Assembly: GCA_905221605.1 (NCBI GenBank)
Contig: CAJNDS010000032.1
Coordinates: 33,501 to 97,500 of the forward strand
DNA length: 64,000 nucleotides
Direction: 5' to 3'
Source: Symbiodinium natans
Lineage: Eukaryota; Sar; Dinophyceae; Suessiales; Symbiodiniaceae
Shown here: positions 20,870-33,144 of the stretch, one piece after another
Layout of the letters: the number at the start of each line of letters is the position of its first letter
Position numbering within the stretch: position 1 is the stretch's first letter
Translations under genes and position numbers: made by a program
The notes under the pieces: model-generated
What the model was told of the DNA's origin: nothing
Seen by the model: the letters and a program-made list of their open reading frames with translations, nothing else
Databases searched by the model: none

Positions 20870-21020
20870 TGCGACTCCGATTCAAGCACGAACGGCAAGG
20901 GCGGTTCGAGCATGGCGTGAGTCAACCACTCGCGATTCAGGCACCGCACCGGTTCAAGCACACGTGATTCAAGCACGACTCCTGATTCAAGCATGTGCGA
21001 TTCAAGCACCAATTGGAGCG
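20870..21020 (+). repeat. degenerate GATTCAAGCAC repeat
   Basis: About eight spaced copies of (C/G)(A/G)(T)TCAAGCA(C/T) between 20879 and 21010, at variable intervals of 11-30 bp. Confidence 0.6.
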
Positions 21021-21127
21021 CGCGCGATGGCGGTTTCGGCTTTGCAACCATCACTCACCATCACAGCAAATTCCGACTCACTCGCGATTTTGCCCCCTGC
21101 CACCCCGGTTAAATTTTCGACTATACA

Positions 21128-21510
21128 GGTTAGGGTTTTCCCGTGCTGAGGGTGGTTTCTTGGGGCTTAAAAGGGTTTCAGGCTGTACATAGGGTTCAGG
21201 GGTGTTGCATGCACGCCAATCAAGGTTTTGAGGGCTGAGGGTTTTCTTGGTCCAGGGTGTTTAGGGTTTTTAGGTTTTAGACACCTTTGAGGGTTAAGGC
21301 TTCTTAAACCCGCAGAGCCCCAAGTGTCCAGGCTTCTTTGCTGGACTTCAGAGCTGAGGGTTTTCATGGAGGGTTTTAGGCTTGAGGGCTTTAAGGGTTT
21401 AGGACTTAGTGCTGTCAGAGTCAGGGTTCAGGGCTTAGGGGTCTGAATGCGTCAAAGGGTAGGATTTAGGGTTTTCTAACCTTGAGGGTTTAGGGTTTTT
21501 GCGCGGCAAA
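21128..21510 (+). repeat. degenerate telomere-like GGGTTT/GAGGGTTT stretch
   Basis: Dense GGGTTTTAGG, GAGGGTTT and AGGGTTC words without strict periodicity. Immediately after it (21520-21650), GGTGC(A/G)CGAA recurs several times. Confidence 0.55.
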
Positions 21511-22321
21511 TCTCGCCAGTGCGACAAACCACCGGTGCACGAATTTGCCGTATCAGTGCGGGGGTGCTGTTTCGGTGCGCGAATCCGCGGCGTTCACTGC
21601 GCGAATTCGCGGTGCGCGAACCTGCATTTAGTGCACGAAGCTGGTCCGAGCAGTGCATTGCACGAAGCTCCACTCTCCTACACTTTCTGCAGATCCTGGG
21701 TGACGAGAACTTCTTCCTCCTCCAGGTTCATCAAGATGCTATACTGGAATTGCAAGATTGCACTCTGGTTCTTTGTGATATTCTCGGATGCTTGCGCAGG
21801 TGTCGGATGAGAAGAACAAGGCTCCCTCCTGCCACGTTGCCATCGCGATGCTTCTTGGGGAGTTGCCGAGGTTCACGCCACGAAGGTGACGGTGACCGGA
21901 GATTCGTCCGCATACCACATTCGTGGCAGGCTGGGCCAAGACTTGGGGACTCGCAAAGCGTGGGTCGTGGGATGTCGTGGGTGTTTCTGGAGTGCGGCAG
22001 CTGCTCAGGCCCCGGCTTGGTTTCGAGTTCACCGTGTGAACCTCGGCATTTGCTACGTACGCTCGGCGCGGTGCAGCACATCGCAACTGTCTCAGTCTCA
22101 GCTAACAGCCCTAACAGTCCGAACAGTTCTAACATCCTGTGTCGGGGTCATGTTCGATGGATGTTCGGGAGGAAGCGTCTTGGCCTTAGCCAGATCTTTT
22201 GGCCCACGTTGCTTCCCGTAACCAGCAACGGCACAAAAACACAAGGCACTTTTGATTTGGTAGAAGGGGTACCAGTGGTGTCATAGAGCCGCCACGGGAT
22301 GCAAGCACAGGTCTTGTGCTT

Positions 22322-22474
22322 TTCTGATCAACAGACTCATTGCTCATCACGTCAGAGACGACCTGGCAAAGCAGCTTCCAGAGGGCCAAAGATCACGAAG
22401 CAAGTTTGACCCCCGGCAGCTGCAGATCATCAACAGGCTGGAGGCAAACTGCAAGAATCTAGAAGCTGGCACAC
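22322..22474 (+). CDS. candidate exon, unidentified
   Basis: About 50 codons open on the plus strand with a strongly protein-like helical sequence (LINRLIAHHVRDDLAKQLPE... RQLQIINRLEANCKNLEAG). A second plausible stretch lies at 22785-22920 (VQVKLSWKGHFEGEEVLGEM). I cannot assign a family or confirm that they belong together. Confidence 0.35.
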
Positions 22475-23865
22475 CTTCCAACCAGACTTAGCCTCATAAT
22501 CCTCAATATGCCCACTTAGCTTCACAATGAGAATCAAGTTCGCTCCAGCAGGAAAGTTTCATGGTGCTTCGATAGGGGCAGCCAGGAGGCAGGTTTACCG
22601 TTGAAGCCAAAAACTGTCAAATTATTAAAAAACTTGGGAATCGACCAGCCCAAGCATTTGGTTGAGCCTGGTCTTGCGTTGCCTGCACACTCATCCCCAC
22701 AAGCCGGTTAAAGTTCAGAAGCTCGCCAAAACGTGCTGCCGTGTCGTCTGTCAGCATCCAGGGTCGAGTGCCGCGCCCCGATACGGAAGCCGGGAATGCA
22801 TTCTGGGCACCGCGCAGCCATCCGCGTTCAGGTGAAACTTTCATGGAAAGGCCATTTCGAGGGAGAAGAGGTGCTGGGCGAAATGGACGTTCAGGACAGG
22901 GTCTCCGATCTGGTTGGGTAAATTGGGTCAAGAGGCCCCATGGAGTCCATCGCTGAGTTGCCAGGACTTAGACTCCAGTGATCTGGATGGTTTCGAGATC
23001 AGGCAAGCTTTTCGCATGTTGCCAAATTGTGGTGTTCTTTTGCGTTAATTCACGAGGCCGAAGCCCAAGACAGGTGAGGCTTCCAAGCGGGCAGCAGCAG
23101 CTTTGAAAGACGGCGCAAGGCCGTGGCGCCAAAGTCTCTTCAACTTGTGAGTCCTTGCAACACCGTGCAAAAACGTCTGTACCTTGTGAGTCCAGAGCAA
23201 GACACCGGGTGTGTTTTGCCACTTTCTTTGTGTTAGTGTATTTATGTGGAGAGAGCTTAATACTGTATACGGCCTTGTGAGTGGAGAGCAAATTTTTCGT
23301 TCTCAAAGAGCAGCTTGCTTGGAGTGCAGAGGCCAGCCATCAAAAAGGCGGTGGAGTTATTGAGCCAGCGGCTGTTAACGAGGCCCTCCAGGGAGAGTGC
23401 CTCGTGACGTCGTGTACCCATGACATGCTCTCCATTCTGTCTCCATGCTGTCTCCATGCTGTCTGCATGCTCCCTTCCCGTCCTCCCGTGACTCTCTGCC
23501 ATGCTCTCTCATTTTTGCTCGCTCCGTTTTTGCTCTTTTGCTCACTGCAGGTGATGAGAGTCGCGTATGTGACCTCCTTGACACTAAGTGGGTAGGACTT
23601 GGTAGGACTGCCTTCGTAGTCGCAGAGACCGGCACGTTAAACCGACGAACTAGAATTCATGCGGTAGAAAGCAAGGCCACTTGCAGTTGCTGCTTCACAA
23701 ATGCTGTTCCACAACTGCTACACGGGGCTGTGGCGGGAACATGCGAGAGATTCCGAGCACAGGCGGGCACAGGCAGGCGCAGACGGCAGGTAGTGGCTCA
23801 AGCTGTGGCTGCGAGTAGTTGACCCCCCTTCTCGCATTTTCTCGCCACGGCATCTCGTAGCCAAG

Positions 23866-25927
23866 ATGATGTTCACTCCGCAACAACTTACTGGGGGCCC
23901 CAAGTACCACCACAAGACTCGCATCGGCAACTGGAGTGAGGCAGGCTGCCTTGCAAGGATATGTATATGCGAAGTTACGGACCAAAGTGGCACCAACATC
24001 CAGCCCTGAGGACCTGGAACTTGAAGAGATCAAGCTGAAAGACTACTTGAAAAAGAAGGACTGATCACTCTGTGTCCGGGCGTCAAGCATCTGTGATATG
24101 CACCAATGATGTAACCAGGAAACAGGTAGCCTCATCGTCACTGCCAAGCAACTCGGATACACAACATTCCGAATGTGCTTACGAATGTGCCCATGGGTAC
24201 TATGAGAAGCTGCATGGAACGAAGCCAGTGCCAGCATTAAGACAACCAGTCAACTAGGACTGAACGGTGAGAAACAACTGCGACCCGCTGTCGGAGACCT
24301 CCGCATGTTTTTTTGGATCGTTTCTGTAAGATACGCATGTCGTGTGTAGTACTGAATCGCTGATCTTGGTCGTCCGCGTTCGCTTTGGCTTCAAGGCAGC
24401 GACAGTTGGAGTCTTCCCTACAAGCCGATGAGGCCAGGCGTCCCGTCATACCATGCGCAACTGTAGCTGAGCCGATCAAAACTTTCGTCAGTCATTGTCA
24501 AGTCATGAGATGTCATGTGAGTCATCAGCGCATGCAGTTAGGATGTTGCTTTTGTTGCTTTGCCCGGCAGCTCTCCTCATCGCCCGATGGCTTCCTTCAC
24601 TTCGGCATGAAAGTGATGCTGGTGAATCATCAGTCCAAGGGCGTTCTGCTGTAGCCCAAGCTTGTTTTTGATTTCTTCAGTAACATTTGTCAAAGTGTCA
24701 GTTCGCACTTTGCATCGCCAAGGAGCGCGAATCCATTTGACGTTGTCACCAAGTCCTCTCCTGCCAGGGTCTCTTTGTGTTGAGCTCTTCGAGCGTTGTT
24801 GTTGTGAATCACGTCAAGCCGTCTCTGGCTGCAGGCTTATATGATCACTTCCAGTCCGGTTGGCAGCCCCTGCGTGCGGAATGTGTTCGTCATAGAACGC
24901 GCAGATCCACAAGATGGCCTTGTGCACAGAGTACAAATTGAGAAGGAAATTTGCCAGCTTCTTTTCTGTACGTCACTTCGCAAAGTTGAACAGGCTTCGA
25001 GGATGACATAGTGCACTACGGCCAGAATATGCGCATCAAGCTGTGCCCGTTTTCAGAGTCTGCAGCCGAGACCTGCCATGCTGGGCTTTGCCACTTTCAT
25101 AAAGTTAAACTTTCACTGGTTAATTCAGGATCAAGACGGATGCTTACCTGCACAGCGAGATGGTCACCGGACTTGCAGCCGCAAAATTCTCTAGGCACCC
25201 TGTGTTTCTCATGGTTTCTCTCTCTTCCGTTGAGAGTCAGAGAGACATATGATTTCATGTTCGCACTTGGCGGGCGAGAAAACGTCCCGAGGCATCAGGA
25301 AGTGACGGCGCTGACGGCACCAATCGGTGAGACGAAATGGCAGGCGATTGTCACCGATTGTCCCTACTGCAGCAGAAACGAGTGAGGGTGTGAGTTTAGC
25401 TGCGCGGTGTCAGGCTCTTTATCCGGATACGCAAGCTCGGTTTGAGATGGATGGTGAAGCAGTGCCCCGCTCATGCTGTGAACCTGTTGGAGTAGAGATT
25501 GGAGAAGAAACATGCTTATGCTACATATGCAACATTGTACTGTAGGTCCAAGCGGGAAGCCCGCTTGTGCTTCGCCATGTCCAAACAGGCACAATCGGAG
25601 CCGTTGTCGGGTAACATTTTTCTAAGCTCCAAAGAGGCCCTATGCCAGTTGGATGGGTTGGATCGTGAATGTTGTGCTGGCTTCCTCACCGTTCCTCACT
25701 CGTCGAGGCTCGTTTCTGGCTTCTGACGAGATCCCTTATCACAACCTCTTTGGCGTCGAGTTTGAGGTTCACTGCTTTTGGCACCTGTGCAGTTGGCTTC
25801 ACGGAACATTGACAGTGCCAGATAGTACCAGGTCCACTGCTTTCACTACTTCTCTCTGGGCAAGTCGCAGAACTTGGTTGGAGAAATGAAGGGCGAGATC
25901 ACCGGGCAGCATGTTCACGTTTGCTGA
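23866..25927 (+). CDS. CFAP161: CFAP161, axonemal microtubule inner protein, ~12 exons
   Basis: CFAP161 is a structural protein inside the A-tubule of ciliary doublet microtubules; here it would serve the flagella. The family N-terminus, GGPKYHHKTRIGNWSE then DLELEEIKLKDYLKKKD, is split between 23866-23940 and 24011-24061. Later exons follow the family order: 24571-~24650 (SPDGFLHFGMKVMLVN), 24835-24916 (CVRNVFVIERADPQDG), 24994-~25057 (FEDDIVHYGQNMRIKLCP), ~25131-25194 (AYLHSEMVTGLAAAKFSR), 25292-25349 (HQEVTALTAPIGETKWQAI), 25414-25461 (YPDTQARFEMDGEA), 25546-25588 (VQAGSPLVLRHVQT), 25708-25766 (FLASDEIPYHNLFGVEFE) and 25832-25927 (FHYFSLGKSQNLVGEMKGEI, then a stop). Phases agree at seven introns, four with GC donors. 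The segment after KKKD (one or two small exons, perhaps including 24396-24424) and the extreme C-terminus are unresolved. Confidence 0.88.
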
Positions 25928-26732
25928 TGGTCTTGCTTCCCTTTGCTCTGTGAAATTTTGCGCGAGTCGGTTGAGCTGAGAGCTGCCACAAGCAATATGC
26001 AAGGGACTATGCCTTGCGAAAGCACGGCTTGCCCAACATTTGGAGCATGATTGCTGACAGCGGTGAGATGGCCCTCGCCTCAGTTGCATCGCATGCCTTG
26101 CTTGTCATGCCTTTTCGTTGTGTGATTAAGGAGGGCGACAAAACTGCGACGCCGGAACAAGGCTGACCGATCACGAGCAGAGCTATGGCGACAATCTGAG
26201 ATTTCGTTTCCTGTTTTGTTCTTACCGTTTGGCTGATTTAGCTAGTGATGGCAGTGTGGCACACATCCAGGTCAGAAGCTGCAGGATCTGGAATTCGGTA
26301 GCTGAGTCGGAAAAGCGAATTCGGATGTACCGGCAGGCAGGCCAATCCGGGCCACCTAGAATCTAGAATGGAGGGTGAAATTTCAGGCCCCCGCACCAAA
26401 TGAATCGTTGCAAGTTTCACAGTTTCACAAGGAGCTGGATGTCAGAAAGTGACCTCTTTCAAAAATGCAATGTATTCTGGGCAAGACCGCTCATGTGATA
26501 CCATCGCCTTGGACCCATCACCATGTGCCAATTTGCAGATTTGCTGTGAGAGGGTGGAGGATGGTGACTTTGAATTTGGCTCAGCTTGACGTGTGCTGTA
26601 AAACACTTGCACATGCATTTCCATGACTTCACCGGCTGTCCTGCTCGCTGGACCCTGAGTGCCCTGGAGTGGAGAGCACACTGAAATGCAGTGATGTGAA
26701 TGTCAGATATCATGTTTAGAGAGATCTTGTGT

Positions 26733-27780
26733 TCAAAGTGAGGCCGTGATCGCTACAAGGCTCCAAGGCACCAGCGCCTTGGACTTCGGACATGGACGAG
26801 TGGTCGTCGATGCCAAGGCAAGGGTAGTCGACCCTGTGACTAGTCTGGTGCATGAAAGACCGCACATCTTGCAGGGGCACGCAGCCGCTGAAGGCAGTGT
26901 CGGCAAGCGGCTTCTCGGTTTATCTGGTTGGATGTACCACGATGTTCCATGCACAGTTTCCGGACCTGGCTGATTCTGGTGGAAGCTGGGGATCACATTG
27001 AGAGCCTTTGAGCACGCCTTGCCTTTTATCCGGAGGAACCCTGCGATGCTACACTCTCACGCTCTCCGTTCGCCGGCTGCTGGCTGCTCTTCGCAGTCTA
27101 GCTTGGTGCATCGCCTGCGCCACAGCAGGACTCGACGAGCTGCTTGAGCTGTGTTTGTGTGAGCGGAGTTAAGCGGATTACATGGCACCCGGTCAGCCAC
27201 AACAGATGTAAGCCATCGTAGTGGGCTGCCATGAGAACAGGAGACATGCCAGTTTGGACAACACTCCGCTGAGCTTCATGCATCTGGGACCTCAAGCTGG
27301 GCACATGGCGACACAGCAGGCCTTGATGGCCTCCCACAGAATTCCATCAATCCCTCGGAGATGCCGTCAGGTTGGCTTCCCTGAAGCTCTGTTATCTGTT
27401 GAAGGACCGGTTGTCAAGTTAATTCCGTTCGGCCAGATGGCCATCAGCTGGCAACTGATGTTCTTCAGGAAATCTGAGGAAGAAAGAAGATTCACGTTTT
27501 CCACCCGAAAACGACAAACATATCAAGCGTCGAGAAGTTGGCACATCTGCATTCATCCAAATCCAGGGGCGGAATCAAGCGACTGCTAGTGTATTGAATA
27601 TCGGTGCGGGTGCACGAAGTATTTTCTTGTTCAGAAAGTCGAGTGAAGGTCAACGTCGCTTTTGAGGTTCCACGACATGTTTCAGTGCGCAGAGAAATTC
27701 TCGATAGGGTGTAAGAGTCCAAGAGTATCTTGGAACCGATCGGCACTTGCGCTTTCAAGGCTCATGTTAAAACATGTTTA
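26733..27780 (+). CDS. candidate exons, unidentified gene
   Basis: Plus-strand stretches with protein-like composition: 26749-26970 (ALDFGHGRVVVDAKARVVDP...), 27350-27520 (LLSVEGPVVKLIPFGQMAIS, MFFRKSEEERRFTF) and 27640-27712 (RVKVNVAFEVPRHVSVRREI). A minus-strand stretch at 27758-27492 is also open, so strand is not proven. The motif FFRKSEEERRF is echoed at 27610-27655 (FLFRKSSEGQRRF), hinting at a small internal duplication. No family recognised. Confidence 0.3.
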
Positions 27781-28389
27781 AAAAGTGTTTGGTTTGTTTG
27801 TTTTATGTGCTTCCTGTGTGGCTGCGGTAGATGCCGGTTTCAGACTCAAGGCTTGCATGCATCATTTGGGAGGCTCTGCCACTTTCCACTTGGTTCACTG
27901 GTTCACTGCAGCATCCTGCCCGCTCTTGACCGCCCCTCTCGGATTTTGAGGGTGCACGTTTTCACATGGGTGCGTGGCACCGCGGGCAGAAGCAATATAT
28001 TGGAACGGCAATGCACGGCAGATATGTTGGTCAGGTTGGCTTGCCCTTAGCTTCCCGGAACGTCCCCCCCCCCCCCGGCCCTCCCGACATTTACTTTACG
28101 GCAGAGGGCAGAGATAGGCAAATCCTGTGGGATGCACGCTTTCGCTGTAGGATTTGGCCTGCTTGTGTCAGAGCAAGAAGGTGTTATTTCTGAGTGGGCA
28201 AGATGCAAACCGCTGCAAGCACTGTATTGCGCATGCAAGTTGATGGAGTCGAGCAGGGTGTTGACAAAACCGCCTTCCAGCTGTTCTGCTGAATGTTGGA
28301 CGGTTCGTGTCGCTCTATTCATCTGCGGAGTTGTCAGATTTCCCTCGCGCTCTTCAACCTCCTGGAGCATCATACCGAGTCCAGAGCAA

Positions 28390-29244
28390 GCCTGGGGAAG
28401 GACCTGCCGTGAACAACTGGACAGAGACTCGATGTCCCTCTTTCGCTGTTTGCAGAAGCCTCTCCTGACCGAGTTCCGTCGCAGTTTCGCAGAGGACCAT
28501 GCAGACTTCCTTCGACCATTGCTTCCTGTCATTGGTGCCTGGCGAGAGAAGTGCGCGGATTCAGATGGCAAGCTTCTGCTACTACTGCCAGGTGACCTTG
28601 ATGCAGACGTTGCGTACGCAAACATGTGCATGATTGGAACACTTAGGCCGATCCAATCGTACCGAGCCTTCGAAATAGCAATCTCCGGCATTTCGTAGGG
28701 GTGACAGCATCCTATCATTTTTTATCAGCACACCAGCTCGCACTCCCAGGTACTTCGGTGTCTCACGATGCTTCCTTGTGGGAAACGATGGCAGCAGAGT
28801 TCTCTGCTTACCTCGTTAAGAAGGTGCTGAGGATTCGTCCGGAAGATGTTGAAATTTCCCGCCCGGCAGAAGAGCCTCAGATGGGTTCTGGAATATTGAG
28901 GCGTGCTCTTCAAGTGGTACAGGCCTAGATGAGGAAGGCATGAGGATGGGAAACTCACGCGTCAACCTGCCACAGTCTTAGGATGACGATGCGGCGGACG
29001 GCTTGCTCTCCTTGCTGCCGTTCCGATCCTTGATCCGTCGAGAGGAACGGACATGGACAGACTGACAGACTGGGAGTGTTCACTCTCGAGTTGTCCCCTG
29101 TTTCGGATGTTCGGTCTCCCGTTGCAGGCACCGTGCTACAGCGCCATGGCTGTGCTTCGTGGGGATGCCTTTGCTAAGGCATGGCGGCAGCATTTCCGAT
29201 GCAATGTGCAGGCGCGAAAGAAATCGAATGGGATGGTGCTATAG
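28390..29244 (+). CDS. candidate 3' exons of an unidentified gene
   Basis: Four consecutive plus-strand segments look coding: about 28400-28690 (LLTEFRRSFAEDHADFLRPL, GKLLLLLPGDLDADVAYANM), 28750-28928 after CCCAG (SVSHDASLWETMAAEFSAYL, VLRIRPEDVEISRPAEEPQM), about 28980-29060 (DDDAADGLLSLLPFRSLIRR) and a last exon 29128-29244 after GTTGCAG ending in TAG. The product would be a soluble, mainly helical protein. I do not recognise the family. The minus-strand frame over 28047-28718 is Ser/Arg-rich and looks like a shadow. Confidence 0.42.
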
Positions 29245-30230
29245 CACATACATAGAGGTAGAACACACACAAATACACACACTAGGAAAATGGACATTGG
29301 CTACAACCACACGGACTGGTTGTACCCACACATAAATCTATACAAAACCTCTACTAATGGTTATTAATTGATTTCGGCTAGCCCTTTTTACAGGAAAACT
29401 AGCCACTATTATCATAATTACTTTTGTTGGGACATCGGTTGTCCCAGTACCTGTCCTGATTCTCTTCCAAATTCCCGTTCAAGCAGTTTTTACCTTAAAG
29501 TAATAGTTGACCTCCAAATACATGAATTCGAACTTATCCGAGCTATTTGCATTTTTTCACTTGAAGGCGGTCTCCCACTGTTCATGAAGCCAGTGACAAT
29601 AATTATATTTCCTTTTTTAGCTAGATGAGGCCAGTCATTATGAAGAACCAATTGCGAAATGTGCATAGCTGTGTGTCAAGGACAAGTTTGAGAATCAGGA
29701 AAGATCAAAGGCTTATCAACTTTCCATTCAGTTACGCAGTTGGGCCCAGCTGTATGCATTGCAACAACAACAACAACAACACGAACGCACCATGGCCTTT
29801 AAGCTAAGACATATTCTGCTTTATCGCAGGTCATGATTCCAGTCGCTATAAACAAAGAATTCAATTGTTAAACAATTGCTACATGCACATAGCTGAATAG
29901 CTGGGTTATCATGAACCATCAAAGGCTCGTCAACTTTCAAGTCGAATTCATGATGGTGGCCATGGCTAGTTCGTTTTCGTAACTAGGGGCCTAGGTATAT
30001 GACTGCAACAACCTAAAGAAAAGGCCGACGGCTTTTGAACAGTTGAGCGGGGAATATTTCGTTGCTAGAACCACAGGCGCAGGTTACAACCATGCATCTG
30101 CCCCTTTGTTATAATGCAGCCGAGGCGTGACAAATAGCACTTAGTTCAGGATCCAAGCAGTATGTAGTTATCGGATTTCTTTCATTAGTCTTGCTTGTCT
30201 GTGGTCTTCGGTGTTTGAAATTTGGTTTCA
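29245..30230. other. AT-richer intergenic DNA, no gene
   Basis: Lower GC than the flanks. It contains short palindromes (GGCTAG...CTAGCC near 29376-29405; TGGGACA...TGTCCCA near 29428-29446) and a CAA microsatellite at 29761-29780. Possibly an old, small transposable element; no terminal repeats were found. Confidence 0.45.
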
Positions 30231-31336
30231 ATGCGTATTAGTGTCCCCGAACAGGGCCAACACTAGGGGTTTGTACGTTCAGCGTAAAAGGGGCGTTAGA
30301 TTGAGTTGCTTGCGCCCCGCGAGCGAGATGCGCACGAAACACACGCGAGATGCACAGACGGTATTCCTCGAGCGGTGGTCGATACTCGTACTTGTACCAC
30401 AGTGCCCGTGCCGTCTCTGATGTCGTGGGGCCTCGAAACATCGCAAAGTACTGGACCTCCGTCCTCCAAACCCACCAGCGACGACCGACGACAGTGCAGC
30501 GTTTGGCGAACCCCGACGTCCAAATCGTGGTGAACCCTGAGGTCCAAGAGCAACGACAGTTACGAGGATGGCGAGGTCGATGTGCACGGCGCCTAGGCAG
30601 GAGAAAATTCCAACATCGCGAATTGCAAATCCCTTAAGTCTGGCCGCACGCAGCGAACCCTTCCAAACGCAGGATTCCAAGCACCTGGCACGTTTTCACG
30701 ACACGGAGCAATGCAGGACTCCAAAATGGCAGCGGGACCTAGGCGGAGAGCACATTTTCCTCCCATAAACAGGCCAGGATGTCCACAGGTCCAGTGGCTC
30801 CAAAAGTCGACTTTTGTAGATGAAACGTAGGAGGACGTCTGGAACACCGGTGTGCTCCTGGTGTCTTGGTGTATGGTTGGAGGACCCTTGGAGTGCTCTT
30901 GCGTTTCCACTGGTCTCTCACTGGTTGGGGGTTCAGCATAAGACCGATATATATTCAATGTGCATACATATATATACATATACATGTATTGTATCCACAC
31001 TTTTCAGCACGCAGCCACCGTCTTGCCACACTCAGAGTTAGTATGATCACTGGGCTCGCTAAACGGACTGCTTCTTGCTTCTCGGCTTGAGTATCCTTTC
31101 GCGGGCACCCGTCTGCAGGATGGACGCTTAGTTCGCCATTTCGCCACTCGGACAGGAACTTATTGTAGCATTGTAGTGTGTTCAATTGGTTTATCCTTTG
31201 AAGTGGTGCCTGTGTTGGTTCGAGGGCAGGCTTGGATGTGCTTGGATGTGCTTGGCTTGTTGCATCATGTTGCTACGTTCTTCATGTGGCGATGGCTTGG
31301 TTGGCTCCCGCTTTGCACTTTGTGCATCCGTCTCAG
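30231..31336. other. unresolved region, no gene supported
   Basis: GC-rich from 30240 to 30650, with open frames in several overlapping frames on both strands and none convincing; then mixed DNA. A short ATATATAC microsatellite lies at about 30947-30985. Confidence 0.35.
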
Positions 31337-32372
31337 GTGAATGGTTTCATGCGTGACCACGGAGGAGCGTCTGCTCAGACTGTCGTCAGCGAGAAGGCGC
31401 AGGCAGGCCATTTCTTCAATGAGGCGACATCTTCCACACTTGCTACTTTCGTTGACGACCTCTGACCACCTCTGCACAGGTCTGCTACCACAGGCCGCCG
31501 CTTTCGAAGGACCTGGATACTTTGCGGCAGTGCCGATTGCAGGGCAAGGAGATCGATCTGAAGGTGCGGAAGACACCATGACGATCCATGATGTGTTTCA
31601 AGCGACAGCAAGGACGTCAACGAAGCATAACGAAGCTCCAAAAGTTTCTTTTGCATACAGTGCAGGCTGGGTAGAGCTTGCAGTGGTCACAGGTGCTGTC
31701 CCATTCTGCCACAGCAGCGGATGTCGCTCGCTGCACGGTGTTGCTGCATTGGCCGCGAGCTGGCGCTACACCGAGCGGTGCGGAGCGCCTTTGCCGGCAC
31801 GTTGCGGATGTCGTGGCATAGGTAGGACGAAAGTTCCTCCATATCCAAGTCCTTTAGTACATGAAGCCGATACAAGTCTCTGTCCCCCTTCCCTCGAAGA
31901 CTCATGGCACACCCCGTGCTTCACTCGTACAGATTAACTGGACATATTGAGTTACCATCCACGACCTTGCAAGGCTTTGGATCCAGCCCTCGGTGATTCT
32001 TGTGGAGGTCTTGGACAAGCGGCTTGGCAGGTCTTGGCTGGTGATTGTAACTGGATGATGCAGGCAAGGAGCAACCATGAGGCAGCCATCCGCGTACTCA
32101 GAAAACTTGGCGCTGCTGACCGGCGCAAGCCACTTCACCATCAGATTGGCGCAGGATCCGCACACTCTTCCAATGACCAGCAGTGGCACGGCATTAGCAA
32201 GTACATCTGCTGTGAGAGGAAGGCGACAAGCTGTTACGGTCAGCATCGCGCGCCATATACGTTGCTTGGCGCGACCGAGCAGATTTTCAGACTGTTCAAT
32301 TGCTCTGTTGTGGGCTCGGAGTTTGCATGGATGGAGCTGAAGGGTGAGAGCACAAGCGTGGTGCTCGACTAG
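31337..32372 (+). CDS. candidate multi-exon gene, unidentified
   Basis: The exon-like series starts after CGTCTCAG at 31337 (VNGFMRDHGGASAQTVVSEK), resumes after TGCACAG at 31480 (LLPQAAAFEGPGYFAAVPIA, DTMTIHDVFQAT), again after GTCACAG near 31693 (VLSHSATAADVARCTVLLHW), then about 32060-32260, and ends with NCSVVGSEFAWMELKGESTS...VLD and a stop at 32370-32372. Each segment follows a plausible intron AG. I cannot name the family, and the phases of the middle exons are not all reconciled. Confidence 0.4.
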
Positions 32373-32726
32373 AAGACAAAAATACTTGGTCCCGAGCTTG
32401 TGGAGGAAACGCGGAAGATCGGAAGATACATGCTACAATCATTGCACGATGCAGAAAAATCTGCAAGGCAACGCTCACGCTTCTCCGATCACACGATAGC
32501 TCTATCAGCCCAAATAATTCCCCTCAACAACGCTCATAGATGATCGAAGCTCGACTAAGGGTTCTTGCCGCGCCAAGAGCTTGTAGTAAATGGTCTTTTC
32601 TCCACCTTCTTACATGCACTAGCATGGATGGTTCTTGGTGGGGGGGTGGGGGTGGGGGGGGAGCTTGAGTTTGTGAAATGTTGAAAATGATCTAAGGCCT
32701 TGAATCACCGGGCGCCAACCGACGGA

Positions 32727-33144
32727 ATGTCGTTGGATGAAATTGCGGATGCATCAGAACTGGAAGGTGCGCGACCGATTTGGACCGACTGCCTGGCGTT
32801 TGCATGGTTCTGGTCAAAGTTTTGAGTGTGAGTGAAGCAGGTTGTGAGGAATTCTATCATCCTGTTGATGGCTGGACAGACGGCTGGAGAGACGTTGCCA
32901 AGAATCTGAAATCAGCACAGTGGCTTCTCTGCAAATACTTTGCTGTGCAGGGGTCATCACACAGTCCGTGGCGTTGTGTTCAAGCGATGAGTGCCCAGGA
33001 CCTGATGCAGACAGCTCAAATCAGCACACTCTAGACGGGGCTATTTTCAAACTGCCCTCGTCTTGTCTCGAAGCTGGAGCTGGTTTCAAGCTTCCAGAGA
33101 GCTTCACAAGTCAACCTGTGCTGAGCTATGCTGAGCTGATCTGA
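32727..33144 (+). CDS. candidate exons, unidentified
   Basis: A short open stretch from ATG 32727 (MSLDEIADASELEGARPIWT...) and an overlapping one from about 32820 (GCEEFYHPVDGWTDGWRDVA KNLKSAQWLLCKYF) look protein-like. They are in different frames with no resolved join. A G-rich tract precedes them at 32640-32661. Confidence 0.28.

Noticed and set aside
23854..23865. CGTAGCCA just before the CFAP161 start, as in the 5' half of the spliced leader
   Set aside because: An eight-base match without the remaining leader sequence is not enough to claim a retroposed leader.
28047..28718. 223-codon minus-strand frame
   Set aside because: Ser/Arg-rich composition opposite better plus-strand exon candidates; probably a shadow.
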